Positions 26,044-35,184 of a stretch of DNA of 64,000 nt are shown here, one piece after another (the stretch's first letter is position 1; every line of letters begins with the position of its first letter). Both the position numbers and the translations under genes were made by a program. The stretch covers positions 186,001-250,000 of the forward strand of contig CAVSZD010000007.1 of NCBI GenBank assembly GCA_963732355.1. Reading direction: 5' to 3'. This DNA comes from JADKAV01 sp963732355. Its GTDB lineage: Bacteria; Actinomycetota; Actinomycetes; S36-B12; UBA10799. The notes under the pieces are model-generated. The model worked only from the letters and a program-made list of their open reading frames with translations. It was not told the origin of the DNA and did not search any database.

Positions 26044-26796
26044 GGACCGTCGCACTGATGGCGGCTATTGCGCTCGCCGCCTGTTCCAGCCCGAGCTCCG
26101 GTCGACGGGCCGCCGGAAGGTTTCGTGCGCCTGTCGGACGTGGCTCCGGACGTCCTGCAGGAGATCCGCTATTACGGCGAACACAACTTCCTGGGCCGCC
26201 CGGTCACCGGTTACGACGCCACCGAGTGCTGGCTGACCGAACCCGCTGCGCAAGCCCTGGCCGAGGTTCAGGCGGAGGTTGCGGCGCAGGGTTACACGCT
26301 CAAGGCCTACGACTGCTACCGGCCGCAACGCGCGGTGGACGACTTCGTCGCCTGGGCCCAGGATCCCGACGATGACACCACCCGCGCGGAGTTCTACCCG
26401 CGCCTGGAGAAGGACGTCCTGTTCCCCCAGGGCTACATCCTCGAGAAGAGCGGCCACAGCCGCGGTTCCACCATCGACCTCACGATCGTGCCTGACGGCG
26501 CAGGCCTGAGCCCCGAGTGGACCGTCGGGGACCCACTGGTCGATTGCACCGCCAAGGTGGGCAAGCGGTTCCCCGACACCTCGGTGGACATGGGCACCGG
26601 CTTCGACTGCTTCGACCCGAAGTCCGCCACCGAAACCGCGAAGATCACTGACGAGCAGAAGGCCAACCGCCGGGTGCTTGTCGATGCCATGACGGCGGCC
26701 GGTTTCACCAACCTCCCCGAGGAGTGGTGGCACTACACGCTGGCAGACGAGCCCTACCCGGACACCTACTTCGACGTGCCGATCACCGGGCCATGA
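26040..26796 (+). pseudogene. Lipoprotein D-Ala-D-Ala dipeptidase (VanX, M15D), one frameshift
   Basis: Frame one begins MRTVALMAAIALAACSSPSS, a lipoprotein signal with lipobox LAAC. Frame two holds the VanX-like enzyme: EIRYYGEHNFLGRPVTGY, KAYDCYRPQRAVDDF, the zinc block SGHSRGSTIDLT and the catalytic EEWWHYT. One surplus G at about 26100 (TCCGGTCG) separates them; without it the product is a lipid-anchored zinc dipeptidase of about 250 residues that trims D-Ala-D-Ala outside the membrane. A cytoplasmic form starting at TTG 26068 is possible but would lose the signal. Confidence 0.82.
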
Positions 26797-26841
26797 TCCA
26801 CCTCACACGGACGGCGTGTTCCGCTGCCGCGGGGGCATTGC

Positions 26842-26847
26842 TATAGT
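26842..26847 (+). promoter_or_regulatory. -10 element of the initiator tRNA gene
   Basis: TATAGT lies 11 nt before the first base of the tRNA. A -35 is less clear in the GC-rich flank. Confidence 0.6.
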
Positions 26848-26858
26848 TGGGGAACCGA

Positions 26859-26932
26859 CGCGGGGTGGAGCAGTTCGGTAGCTCGCTGGGCTCATAACCC
26901 AGAGGTCGCAGGTTCAAATCCTGCCCCCGCCA
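26859..26932 (+). tRNA. Initiator tRNA-fMet (CAT)
   Basis: 74 nt without an encoded CCA. The acceptor stem GCGGGG pairs with CCCCGC while position 1 C faces C72, the unpaired end typical of initiators. The anticodon loop is CTCATAA and the stem below it has three consecutive G-C pairs (GGG/CCC), the second initiator hallmark. The T-arm contains GGTTCAAATCC. It would be charged with Met and formylated for translation start. Confidence 0.96.
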
Positions 26933-26933
26933 C

Positions 26934-26981
26934 TAGAAACACGAAGGGTCCGTCGCTTGCGGCGGGCCTTTTGTGTTTCTC
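26934..26981 (+). terminator. Hairpin terminator after tRNA-fMet
   Basis: AGAAACACGAAGG (26935-26947) pairs with CCTTTTGTGTTTCT, enclosing an inner GTCCGTCGC/GCGGCGGGC-type stem, with a short T-rich end. The position just behind the tRNA supports a Rho-independent terminator. Confidence 0.7.
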
Positions 26982-27116
26982 AGCCCCCACCACCACACAT
27001 TGAACACCTGGGTTGTCGCGAAGCCGAGACGCAATGTAGGCGCCTAATGCCCTCGAGCAATTCAGGACCCGCTCGAAGCGGAACAGGCCCGACCTCGCCT
27101 CACTATCCTTGCTGCC

Positions 27117-27887
27117 ATGCACATCCTGGTAACCGGCGGCACCGGAACCCTCGGGCGACAGATCGTGAACCAGTTGCTGCCCGCCGGTCACGAGGTGAGT
27201 GTCTTGACCAGGCGCGACTCGTTGCCCGCCGACTTTCACGCATGCCAACTCCGCACCGCCGACCTGGCCAGCGGAGAGGGACTCACCGAAGCGGTTGCCG
27301 ACGTGGACGGCGTCATCCACTGCGCTTCGAATCCAATGGATCTGCGGGCAACGGTGGATGTCCGCGGAACCAGGAACCTCATCGCCGCAGCGAAAGCCGG
27401 CTCGTCTCCTCACATCACGTACATCTCGATCGTCGGATGCGACAAGATTCCGGTTCCGTACTACAAGGCGAAACATCGAGCCGAGCGGCTGATCGAGAGT
27501 TCCGGTTTGTCCTGGTCGATCTTGCGCGCTACTCAGTTCCACGACCTGCTCTTCCAGGTGCTCAAGGCGTGCATCAAACCGCCGGTGGCGATCATCCCGA
27601 AAGGCTTCCAGTTCCAACCCGTCAACAGCGGTGAGGTGGCTGCGAAGCTCATCTCCATCACCGAGGAGCACATCACCGGGAGGCGTCCGGACTTCGCCGG
27701 ACCGCAACAGGCGGATATCGCCGATTGGATGCGCCTATACCTGACAAGCACCGGAAGCAGCAAGCGCGTGCTCGAAGCACCCGTCCCAGGCCGAATCGCA
27801 AAGGGTTTCCGGGCAGGCAGGAACACCGTCACCAACGGCGATCGAGGCATCGCGACTTTCGAGGAATTCCTGACCACCACGGGTTGA
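27117..27887 (+). CDS. NmrA-like NAD(P)-binding protein (atypical SDR)
   Basis: 256 residues. The Rossmann motif GGTGTLGRQIV opens the protein; DVDGVIHCASNPMDLRAT and VRGTRNLIAAA follow, as in atypical short-chain dehydrogenases. A Y-x-x-x-K (YYKAKHRAE) is present. The family includes NmrA-like redox sensors and NADH:quinone-type reductases, so either a small-molecule reductase or a nucleotide sensor is possible. It stands alone behind the tRNA. Confidence 0.85.
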   Translation: MHILVTGGTGTLGRQIVNQLLPAGHEVSVLTRRDSLPADFHACQLRTADLASGEGLTEAVADVDGVIHCASNPMDLRATVDVRGTRNLIAAAKAGSSPHITYISIVGCDKIPVPYYKAKHRAERLIESSGLSWSILRATQFHDLLFQVLKACIKPPVAIIPKGFQFQPVNSGEVAAKLISITEEHITGRRPDFAGPQQADIADWMRLYLTSTGSSKRVLEAPVPGRIAKGFRAGRNTVTNGDRGIATFEEFLTTTG

Positions 27888-28021
27888 GAAGCATGGTCGG
27901 CTCGCTGCAGACCCCTAGGGCTCAGGCCAAGCGAAGTGTCCCTGCGTTTTGGACTCCATCAGTCTCCGGCGACGCCTGACTCGACGAGCTTCCCTGCTCA
28001 GGAGCTGCAAAGCTCCGACTC

Positions 28022-28567
28022 GTGGACACGCCGTACGAGCGACTCGTGCGCGAACCACTGTCCGCCCACGAAGTCACCGAGATGGTTAGCGTGGATGATG
28101 CCGCCCAACGGCTCAGGCAGCACATCCAAGCACGGTCTTACGCGATCGACGCGGCACATGTCCACGGCGCACAAAGTTCGGTGATCCAGGCACTCATAGG
28201 GTCACTCCTGCTCACGATCGGATTTCACGAAGAAGAAGTGCTACGGCCCCAAGAGGGATTCGTGACCCACGCCAGACCCGACTTCTTCCTGCACCTCGGG
28301 GCAAACCGCGGCGTACTGGCAGAGGTTGAGCGGGGCGGGACAGTCAACAACAACCACGACCTTAAGGACATCTGGAAAGCACATATCGCCGCTGATGCAC
28401 AACATCTGTTCTTGATCGTGCCCGTGAGCAACTTCAAGCCCGACGGTTCGGCCAGGGAACGCCCCTTCAGACGCGTGGTACACCGCGCTTCAAGCTTCTT
28501 CGGCGATGAGCGTCGGCAGATCGACATCGTGAGCCTGCACATCTTCGGATACGGACGGTCGGCGTAA
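28022..28567 (+). CDS. Unknown protein, possible PD-(D/E)xK-like nuclease fold
   Basis: 181 residues from GTG 28022. The central segment THARPDFFLHLG followed by GVLAEVERGGTVNNNHDLKDIWKAHI has the order of a PD-(D/E)xK core (P-D, then E-x-E in a strand), and DAQHLFLIVPV resembles the next strand. The lysine of the motif is replaced (E-V-E-R), so activity is uncertain. The gene opens the accessory island containing MazG, DUF2075 and NERD genes. A role in nucleic-acid defence is an inference from position and fold guess only. Confidence 0.45.
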   Translation: MDTPYERLVREPLSAHEVTEMVSVDDAAQRLRQHIQARSYAIDAAHVHGAQSSVIQALIGSLLLTIGFHEEEVLRPQEGFVTHARPDFFLHLGANRGVLAEVERGGTVNNNHDLKDIWKAHIAADAQHLFLIVPVSNFKPDGSARERPFRRVVHRASSFFGDERRQIDIVSLHIFGYGRSA

Positions 28568-28631
28568 GGACTCAGGACATCGCTGACTCGAGGGGACCGC
28601 TACCCCTCCACTTTCCCTATGGTCCAGCTAG

Positions 28632-28967
28632 TCAGCGCTTCACCGCATTCCCACGCGCCTCAGCCACCGAATACCTCTCCCCATTGGCAGTCACCTTCGC
28701 TTGCGCCAGGTCCAACAGATCCACCCCGAGAACATCTGCCAGCCGACACAGGTAGATCAGGACGTCGGCCATCTCGGCCCCGACCGCATTCAACTGATCG
28801 GGCGTCAGTGATGCCGACTCCTCGGGGGTCAACCACTGCAACTCCGCAAGCAACTCGCCCGCCTCCCCCGCAACCGCCATCGCGAGGTTCTTTGGGGTGT
28901 GAAACCGCTCCCACTCCCGTTCTGCGGCGAACTCACGCAGTGCCAGCGTCAAGTCCTCAAGCGTCAC
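28632..28967 (-). CDS. MazG-like nucleotide pyrophosphohydrolase
   Basis: 111 residues. KNLAMAVAGEAGELLAELQWL carries the first acidic helix (E-x-x-E) and AEMADVLIYLCRLADVLGVDL the second (E-x-x-D), the divalent metal site of the all-alpha NTP pyrophosphohydrolase superfamily (RS21-C6/dCTPase type). It would hydrolyse a (d)NTP to the monophosphate. Its start overlaps the end of the upstream DUF2075 gene by 11 bp, so both are made together; the partnership suggests a stress or defence role rather than mere housekeeping. Confidence 0.88.
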   Translation of the reverse strand: MTLEDLTLALREFAAEREWERFHTPKNLAMAVAGEAGELLAELQWLTPEESASLTPDQLNAVGAEMADVLIYLCRLADVLGVDLLDLAQAKVTANGERYSVAEARGNAVKR

Positions 28968-30937
28968 GAATCAAGCCCTTCAGCATCTTCCGCGTCTGCG
29001 AATCCGTGGAGTACAACACCGTCCCGACCATTCCCCGAGTCAGCAGAACCTTGTAGACGTTGCGCACGAACGTGTCGAATGAGGCTGCACCCTTCCCCTT
29101 GAAGGCTCCGTCTCGAGAAGCACTCACATCGGACATGAACCGACCCTCGCGCCACACAAGGTCCGGGCCGAGGATCACACCGGACCAGTCGTACTCGAAT
29201 CCCTGCGCGGTGTAGACGCAGCCCACCTGATCGAAGCCGCCGTCCTGAGTCGCCCACAGACTCCGCCCGGGAGCGTCGCCGTGCTTGCGTTCGTTCTTGT
29301 TGTTCCAAGGTCGAGCCCAGTCCCCGATCACGACGTCGTCCGGCAGCGGCTCCCCGCGCTCGGCGTCGTTCCACGGCCAGCAGAAGCCAGCGGACATCCG
29401 GGCACCGTAGCCCTCAGCCAGCCGCGCAGCAAGGAACGCTTCCATCTCCTGCGGGCTGTCCGCCACGCGCAGCGTGTAGTTCTCGTCCCCTGCCCAGTCG
29501 ACCGGCCCGCCATCGGAGAGGCCGAGCAGCCGCAGCACCCACTCCTCGTACAGCCGGGATCCACCTGAACGGAATTGCGCGTCGAGTTCGACGAGTTGCA
29601 CATCCAGCCCACGCTTGGCCGCCGCCTGCTTGATCTCGGCCACCGTCCCGATCTCACCCGGACGCACCACCTGATGCTCGTCGAGCAGGAACACCGGGAC
29701 CCGCGCCACATCAAGCAGTTCGTGGATCTGGGGCTGGGTCGATCGCTTGGTCCGAGGCGTGAAGCGATTGTTGCTGTTCTCCCGGATGCGGTGCGCCTCA
29801 TCGAGGATCAGCACATCCAAGGAGTTCGGGTCGTCGTGCGCGAATTGGTTGAAGTAGCCGAACAACTCCTTGACGCGGGGCTGTCTGGCGCCAGCCACCT
29901 TTCGCAACGTCTCAGTGAAAGCCTTCGAGCCCGTCGCATGTTCAGCCGTCCGGCCCGTGCGGAACAACTCCCCCAATAGCGACAACGCGATGACGCTCTT
30001 GCCGCTGCCGGGGCCGCCCGTCACGACGACAACGGACTTGTGGTCACCCCGGATCGCTTTGGTCACAGCGTTCAGCACCAGACGATAGGCAACCTCCTGC
30101 TCGTCCAACAGGACGAACTGCTCCTGCTTCTGGATCTCGGCTGCGGCAAGCTTCATCAGTTGCTTGCTCGGCGCTGTGGCCGACGAGACCAAGGCATCGG
30201 CCGCGGGAGCACCTGGCATTGCCGCGAAGCGGGCTTGCAGGTAGTCCAACCACCGCCCGCGCTCATCGCCGGTGAACAGCCGACTCGAATCCGTCTCAGG
30301 TCGAGCTCGCAGACTCGCCACTGCTGCTTCCGAGGCATTGTGCAAGTAGGCCGCACCCCGCAGTCGGTCGCGGTGACCATCGAGAACCCGCACGAAGTCG
30401 ACCATGTAGTCGACGTAGTTCTGCACCTGTCGGCCCGGGTGCAGAACCGGACGATCACCGTAGGCGGCGATCCTCACGAGTTCGCGCATCATCGGGGTCG
30501 GCCTGCGCGGCCGACCACTGCTTGAGCTCGACCACAAGGTAGGACGGATCACCGGTCTTCGGATGCTCACCGCACACGATCACGTCCGTGCGCTTGCTCG
30601 ACAGCGGCAGGCGATGTTCGACCAGCACCTCGACGTCCTCGAGCCCAGCATCGCGAAGGTCGGCCATCAGCACCGGCAGCGACGACTCCCAGGAGCGCAC
30701 CTCACTGGCAGCCGGCATGTAGCCCTGGTCGATCTGAAACTGGCGAGTCAATCTCGGCACCGCACTGTGAGCAAGTAGGCCGGCCAACAATGACTCCGCC
30801 GACGACCGCAACAACGGCACAACACACCCCGCGAGCACGAAGAAACTCCGTGCGGTTGGGGGCATGTCCAGCGGAAATCGAGGAAGCCCGTCGGGCCGCA
30901 ACCTGACCTGTTCAGGGTAGTGGGTGCCGCGGCGCAC
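28957..30937 (-). pseudogene. DUF2075 nuclease-ATPase, one frameshift
   Basis: The first frame (start near 30937; ATG MPPTARSF is an alternative) holds the N-terminal part: VEHRLPLSSKRTDVIVCG then YLVVELKQW, a plausible PD-(D/E)xK core (D ... E-L-K). The second frame has YGDRPVLHPGRQVQNYVDYM, the Walker A VVTGGPGSGKSVIAL, Walker B LDVLILDEAHR and a C-terminal DUF2075 helicase-like region with AQGFEYDW. A surplus base at about 30487 divides them; rejoined, the protein has about 659 residues. It is paired with MazG by an 11-bp overlap. Confidence 0.8.
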
Positions 30938-31025
30938 TGGGACTGCGAACGCTCAACTCGCATGGCGCACGGACCGATGACTCCAGCACAGCCTCCGGAT
31001 CCAGGGGCGAAACGGGGGTTTGACC

Positions 31026-31853
31026 ATGCCGAAGCCACAAGCCATCTGGGTGCGGCTGACACAACCGGCGCCGTGCAGTTGGTGCGGGTTGGCCATCCAG
31101 CCGCAGGCTGCTGCGGTCTCGGACCTCAGCTCCGGGAATGTCTGGTGCGCGGCGTGCACTACCACGGCGGTCAACCCCGACCCAATGGCGCAAACCCAGC
31201 TGCCGAGCCCTGGCACTCCAGGGGCCTCTGCCCGCCGCGAGCACGAGAGACGAAAGGCGGCCGATGAACAGCGGATCCGCGCGCGGTGGGGTCGCATGGG
31301 CGGACTGGTTGTGGCTGGCTCGAAGCAGAGACCCAGCACGCACGCTTGGGAGCGCGGCGCCATCGGCGAGGAGCGCCTCGGCACACGCCTGAACCGCCTT
31401 ATCGATGATGGGGTCGCTGTCCTTCACGACAGGCGTATTCCGGGCAGCCGGGCCAACATCGACCATCTCGTCATCACACCGGCAGCCGTTTGGGTCATCG
31501 ATGCGAAGCGCTACAAAGGCCGCCCGGAACGCAAAACTGAAGGTGGTCTCTTCCGGCCCAGGACTGAGAGTCTGCGGGTAGGCGGCAGAGATCGCACGCA
31601 TCTTGTCGACGGGGTCCTGAACCAGACACGACTCGTGCAGCAAACCGTCTGCAACACGCCCGTCAAGGGCGCGTTGTGCTTCGTCGACGCAGACTGGCCG
31701 CTATCCGCTCCAGCATTCTCCGTGCGTGACGTGGTGGTGGCGACAGTCCGCCGCCTCACGCGTCTGATCGGCAAGGAGCAAGCGGGAGATCTGGACGTGC
31801 CCCAACTGAGTTCTCACTTGGCGGCTCAGTTCCCTTCCTACGAGGGGACTTGA
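31026..31853 (+). CDS. NERD-domain protein with N-terminal cysteine pairs
   Basis: 275 residues from ATG 31026. CSWC and CAAC in the first 50 residues may bind zinc. The core ERGAIGEERLGTRLNRL, then NIDHLVITPAAVWVIDAKRYKG, is the NERD (nuclease-related) domain, with the D ... D-A-K residues of a PD-(D/E)xK-like site. NERD proteins occur near DNA-processing and defence genes; their activity is poorly known. It is divergent from the DUF2075-MazG pair and separated from it by about 90 bp. Confidence 0.85.
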   Translation: MPKPQAIWVRLTQPAPCSWCGLAIQPQAAAVSDLSSGNVWCAACTTTAVNPDPMAQTQLPSPGTPGASARREHERRKAADEQRIRARWGRMGGLVVAGSKQRPSTHAWERGAIGEERLGTRLNRLIDDGVAVLHDRRIPGSRANIDHLVITPAAVWVIDAKRYKGRPERKTEGGLFRPRTESLRVGGRDRTHLVDGVLNQTRLVQQTVCNTPVKGALCFVDADWPLSAPAFSVRDVVVATVRRLTRLIGKEQAGDLDVPQLSSHLAAQFPSYEGT

Positions 31854-31909
31854 GGGCCGTGGCGTGGCCACCTCTGGGATCCCGCCCACCGAAGGCGCTT
31901 CACCGTTCC

Positions 31910-32797
31910 TCAGCCACGTCTCGCATTGGCGGCGATGATGCCGGCGACGGCCGGGGCTTGGTCCTCCTGCAGGTAATGCTTCCCGGGGACCGCTGACAGC
32001 GATGACAAACCCGTGGCCGCCAGCACCGCCAGACCGTTGCGACTCAGCGGCAGGATCGGGTCGCGCGCACCCCACCCGACGGCCACTGGATAACGCACTC
32101 GCCGCGAGTCCACGACCGCGGAGTAGTCCCCCGGAGGCGCCGAGCGCAGACGGCGCATGATCCGCAGGTAGCCGGCGCCCCGGTCATCGCCGAGCGCTAG
32201 GACGCGATAGGCGTCAAGCTCCGCCGGCGACACCGCGGACATGTCGGCGATTCCAACGCGGCGCATCATCAGCCGCCACACGCGAGGGCTGGCCATTGGG
32301 CCTCGCACTGAGTGCGCGGCCCGCGCCAGCAGTTCACCCGGGTACGGAGCTTTGCCGAGTCCGAGCATCGTGTTGAGGATCGTCAGCGAACGAATCCTGT
32401 CGCCCAGCAGACCACACAACTCAAATCCGACCGGACCGCCTGCGTCGTGCACGACGAGGTGGAAGTCGGTCAGGCCGAGGGCATCCACGGCCGCCGCCGA
32501 GAACCTGCCCAGCCCGGCGATGGACACGTCAAGGCCCGGTGACCTGTCGGCCAGGCCAAGCCCCGGCAGGTCGAAACTCAACGCATCGAACCCCATCGCC
32601 GCGAGCTCGTCGATCACCTTGCGGTAGAGGAAGCTGGACGCCGGCAGACCGTGCATCAGTACCACCGGATGGCCAGTGCCCGCACGCCGCACGAACGACC
32701 CGATGCCGTCGGCAGTGAATCGTCGACCCGCCTCTTCGTGCAGGGCAACGACCTCGCGCACCTCGGCACCTGCGTTCAACGCCGTGGTCTCGTTCAC
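31910..32797 (-). CDS. Asp-nucleophile alpha/beta hydrolase (haloalkane dehalogenase/epoxide hydrolase-like)
   Basis: 295 residues from GTG 32797; a longer frame upstream overlaps the next gene's leader. VVLMHGLPASSFLYRKVIDEL is the oxyanion loop with HG; the nucleophile elbow reads VVHDAGGPVG, with Asp where most hydrolases have Ser, as in haloalkane dehalogenases and epoxide hydrolases. The late acid is probably in GWGARDPILP and the His in PGKHYLQED. It is divergent from the large lipoprotein gene. Substrate not predictable from sequence. Confidence 0.82.
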   Translation of the reverse strand: MNETTALNAGAEVREVVALHEEAGRRFTADGIGSFVRRAGTGHPVVLMHGLPASSFLYRKVIDELAAMGFDALSFDLPGLGLADRSPGLDVSIAGLGRFSAAAVDALGLTDFHLVVHDAGGPVGFELCGLLGDRIRSLTILNTMLGLGKAPYPGELLARAAHSVRGPMASPRVWRLMMRRVGIADMSAVSPAELDAYRVLALGDDRGAGYLRIMRRLRSAPPGDYSAVVDSRRVRYPVAVGWGARDPILPLSRNGLAVLAATGLSSLSAVPGKHYLQEDQAPAVAGIIAANARRG

Positions 32798-32933
32798 CCG
32801 TGTATCGTGACGCGAACACCACCGCAACGCGCGCCGGACAGGCGCCGTGGCGACGGTGCCGTTGGACTCCGCAGGATCACGCGACATGCTCCTCGACAAG
32901 CCAATGGATGTGGCGAACGAGGAGGTCGGCAAC

Positions 32934-34574
32934 ATGAAGTTCAGTCTCGGACGGGTCGGTGTGCTGCTGGGGGCTTTGCTGCTGGTGGCGGCGTGCACAT
33001 CGAACGCCGACCAGGGTGCCGGGGCGTCGCAGGAACCGAGCGGCACGACCTCGCCGGCCGTCACCGGCAACGAGTGCCCGATGGTCTATGACGCGTCCGA
33101 GGCGGACTTCTACCCGATCCAGCCGAGCTTCTCCGCGGGGTACACCGCTGCCGCGCAGCACGTGAGCAGCGACACCGAGAACTGGGCCTATGTCGTCACC
33201 GGCGACTTCCCTTACTCGCAGTGGATGGCTTGGTACACATACACCGCCAAAGGCGTCCCACTGGTCAAGCTGTCGGACAGCGACATCCTGCCGGACAAGG
33301 GCTCGACGAACCCGTTCGTGGACGGCAATCCGATTCTTGCGCCCAAGCGCAGTTACACCATCTACCTGATGCCGAACAGCACACCTGCCAGCGTGATCAG
33401 CTCGATGCAGAGCGAGGGGAAGAATGTGGTGACGCTGCCTTCGGCATCCACCACGCCGGACGTCGTCATCGTGAGCAGGAGCTACTGGTCGTTCTCGAAC
33501 GACGGCCTGGGTGACTACTCCCGCTTCGGTTACGGAGGTCCCACGAACACTCCGACGCACTCCCTCAAGGCCTATATGACCGACGAGTCGACTGGCGAGA
33601 TCACAACCACGCCGGTCGAGGACTGCGGTTCCCAGAGTGCCGTGCCCCAGAAGGTTTGGTACAACGCGGCCAATAACTCGCCCATCGTGACTTTCAAAGA
33701 TGCGCCTCGGCCCACGGAGAAGGAATTGGAGGACATCCCGCGCTTCCTCCTGCAGACCGGGTCCTTCAGCGGCAGCGCCGGCAAGGAGTTCCCACCCTCC
33801 CCGGTACCTGACGAGGTGCAGTTCTACCGCAACGTCGCGGCCAGCGCCCCGTTCGCAGACGTGCAATCGGCCCCGCCGCCGGGAAATCCGCCAGATGCCT
33901 GCGGTGGTTATGTGATGGCCAACCTGCCCAACGACGTCGTATCGCTCGTGCGTATCCCAAAGGTCCCGAGCTTCCCGAACTACCAGGGTGCGACCGCGAA
34001 GACGCTGAACAAGGCCAACGACTACAACGTCGCGTTCTACAGCATCGTCATCTACGGCGCTGAGAAGCAGCTCGACGCGTACGGCACCACCGAGAACTCC
34101 CAGATCGGTAACCGCCAGATCGCTCTGGACAGCGACGGTGGCGCGACGGTCGTGCTGTACCCGAACAAGGCCACCAGCGACGAGATCGCGAAGATCGATG
34201 CCGTCGTCAAGGCCAACGGGTGGAACCTGCTCAAGAGCGGGGTGCAGACCACCTTGGCGCCCAACCTTCTGGTGATCCGGGAGAAGGGGCAGAACCCGCA
34301 GTGGAAGAAGGCGTTGAGCACCAACGACGTCACGGTAGGTGCGCCTTGTCCTCAGTCGACCGACCCGTCACTGCCGTTGCCCCAAGACCCTCCTAGCGCG
34401 CAGGTGACCCAGTTCAACGGGATGGGGTTGACCGCTCCGCAGGGTCAGAACTGCACTGTGGAGGAGTTCCTCTCCGGCAAGTGCCTGAAGAACTTCGGCA
34501 AGCAGTTGGCCAAGACCGGCGCCAAGTGGTCGTCGGCCAGCGACACACCGCCTGCCCAGAAGCCAGCCCCCTGA
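32934..34574 (+). CDS. Large secreted lipoprotein, unknown function
   Basis: 546 residues from ATG 32934, which has GAGGAGG 8 nt upstream; the frame extends farther but without a better site. MKFSLGRVGVLLGALLLVAAC is a lipoprotein signal with lipobox VAAC. The mature part has aromatic and Gly-rich beta-type segments (NWAYVVTGDFPYSQWMAWYTY, NPILAPKRSYTIYLMP) and a Pro-rich end with cysteines. I do not recognise a domain. It would sit on the outer face of the membrane. Confidence 0.75.
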   Translation: MKFSLGRVGVLLGALLLVAACTSNADQGAGASQEPSGTTSPAVTGNECPMVYDASEADFYPIQPSFSAGYTAAAQHVSSDTENWAYVVTGDFPYSQWMAWYTYTAKGVPLVKLSDSDILPDKGSTNPFVDGNPILAPKRSYTIYLMPNSTPASVISSMQSEGKNVVTLPSASTTPDVVIVSRSYWSFSNDGLGDYSRFGYGGPTNTPTHSLKAYMTDESTGEITTTPVEDCGSQSAVPQKVWYNAANNSPIVTFKDAPRPTEKELEDIPRFLLQTGSFSGSAGKEFPPSPVPDEVQFYRNVAASAPFADVQSAPPPGNPPDACGGYVMANLPNDVVSLVRIPKVPSFPNYQGATAKTLNKANDYNVAFYSIVIYGAEKQLDAYGTTENSQIGNRQIALDSDGGATVVLYPNKATSDEIAKIDAVVKANGWNLLKSGVQTTLAPNLLVIREKGQNPQWKKALSTNDVTVGAPCPQSTDPSLPLPQDPPSAQVTQFNGMGLTAPQGQNCTVEEFLSGKCLKNFGKQLAKTGAKWSSASDTPPAQKPAP

Positions 34575-34591
34575 CCAGGGATGCCCCCTGC

Positions 34592-34896
34592 CTATGCAGT
34601 GATCACCTCGACGCGACACATCAGCCCCGGGGCCTTCGACAACCTTGCGTCCGCGGTGATGAGAACGGTCTCCAGGGCCTCGGCCAGGGCCGCATACGCG
34701 GCGTTGTACGGGGTCAGGTTCTCGCGCAGTTCCCAACAACGGGCCAGCGAGCGCACGCCGCTCGTTCAGCGCGCCGCGAGCAACCGCCCGGCGCAGAATC
34801 GACAGGACCTCCAGATCAATGACTCGGGGGCGAGGAGTTGCTCTCCTTGTAGACGGCCAATGCCACCACGAGAACGCTGGCATCAACGACGGGCAC
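34592..34896 (-). pseudogene. VapC-type PIN toxin remnant
   Basis: Three frames are needed: VPVVDASVLVVALAV (with the first catalytic Asp) from GTG 34896, then RVIDLEVLSILRRAVARGAL, then WELRENLTPYNAAYAALAEA followed by LITADARLSKAPG. About 25 residues normally found between the second and third parts are missing. It is therefore a decayed PIN-domain ribonuclease. Its start overlaps the antitoxin fragment, the usual VapBC order. Confidence 0.75.
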
Positions 34897-35071
34897 GATC
34901 CTCCTTCAGATCCGCGACCGCCTGGGCGAGGGGAAGCACTCCCCCCGCACGTCCATCCGCCCGATCGAGCACCTCGTCCAAGGTCGGTACCGATGCCTCG
35001 GCGATGAGCCGCGCCAGCAGGTACTCCTGCAGAGACTGGTGCGCGGCACAAGTCCCTAACCAAACCCGCAT
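34883..35071 (-). pseudogene. FitA/VapB-type antitoxin, N-terminus lost
   Basis: 62 residues from ATG 35071. HQSLQEYLLARLIAEASVPTLDEVLDRADGRAGG and the acidic C-terminus match the toxin-binding end of FitA-like antitoxins, but the N-terminal ribbon-helix-helix is replaced by an unrelated MRVWLGTCAA. It partners the broken VapC directly downstream. Confidence 0.65.
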
Positions 35072-35139
35072 GAAGACCGCGGGCACTACCGCGCTTCCCG
35101 TGTCAAATTCCGTTCCAATTCCCGAATTGCAGCCATTCA

Positions 35140-35168
35140 TATGTCGTGACATATAGTGTCGTGACATA
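35140..35168 (+). promoter_or_regulatory. Twin palindromic operator over the lactonase-marR promoter
   Basis: TATGTCGTGACATA (35140-35153) is a perfect palindrome with a 2-nt centre; TGTCGTGACATA (35157-35168) repeats it 15 bp on. The likely -10 TATAGT (35152-35157) falls between them, so binding would block transcription. The MarR gene two positions downstream is the obvious candidate regulator. Confidence 0.75.
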
Positions 35169-35184
35169 GAAATTGGAGGTTGAC

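Noticed and set aside
30912..31643. 243-codon minus-strand frame
   Set aside because: It overlaps the NERD gene, which has clear motifs; the minus frame has none.
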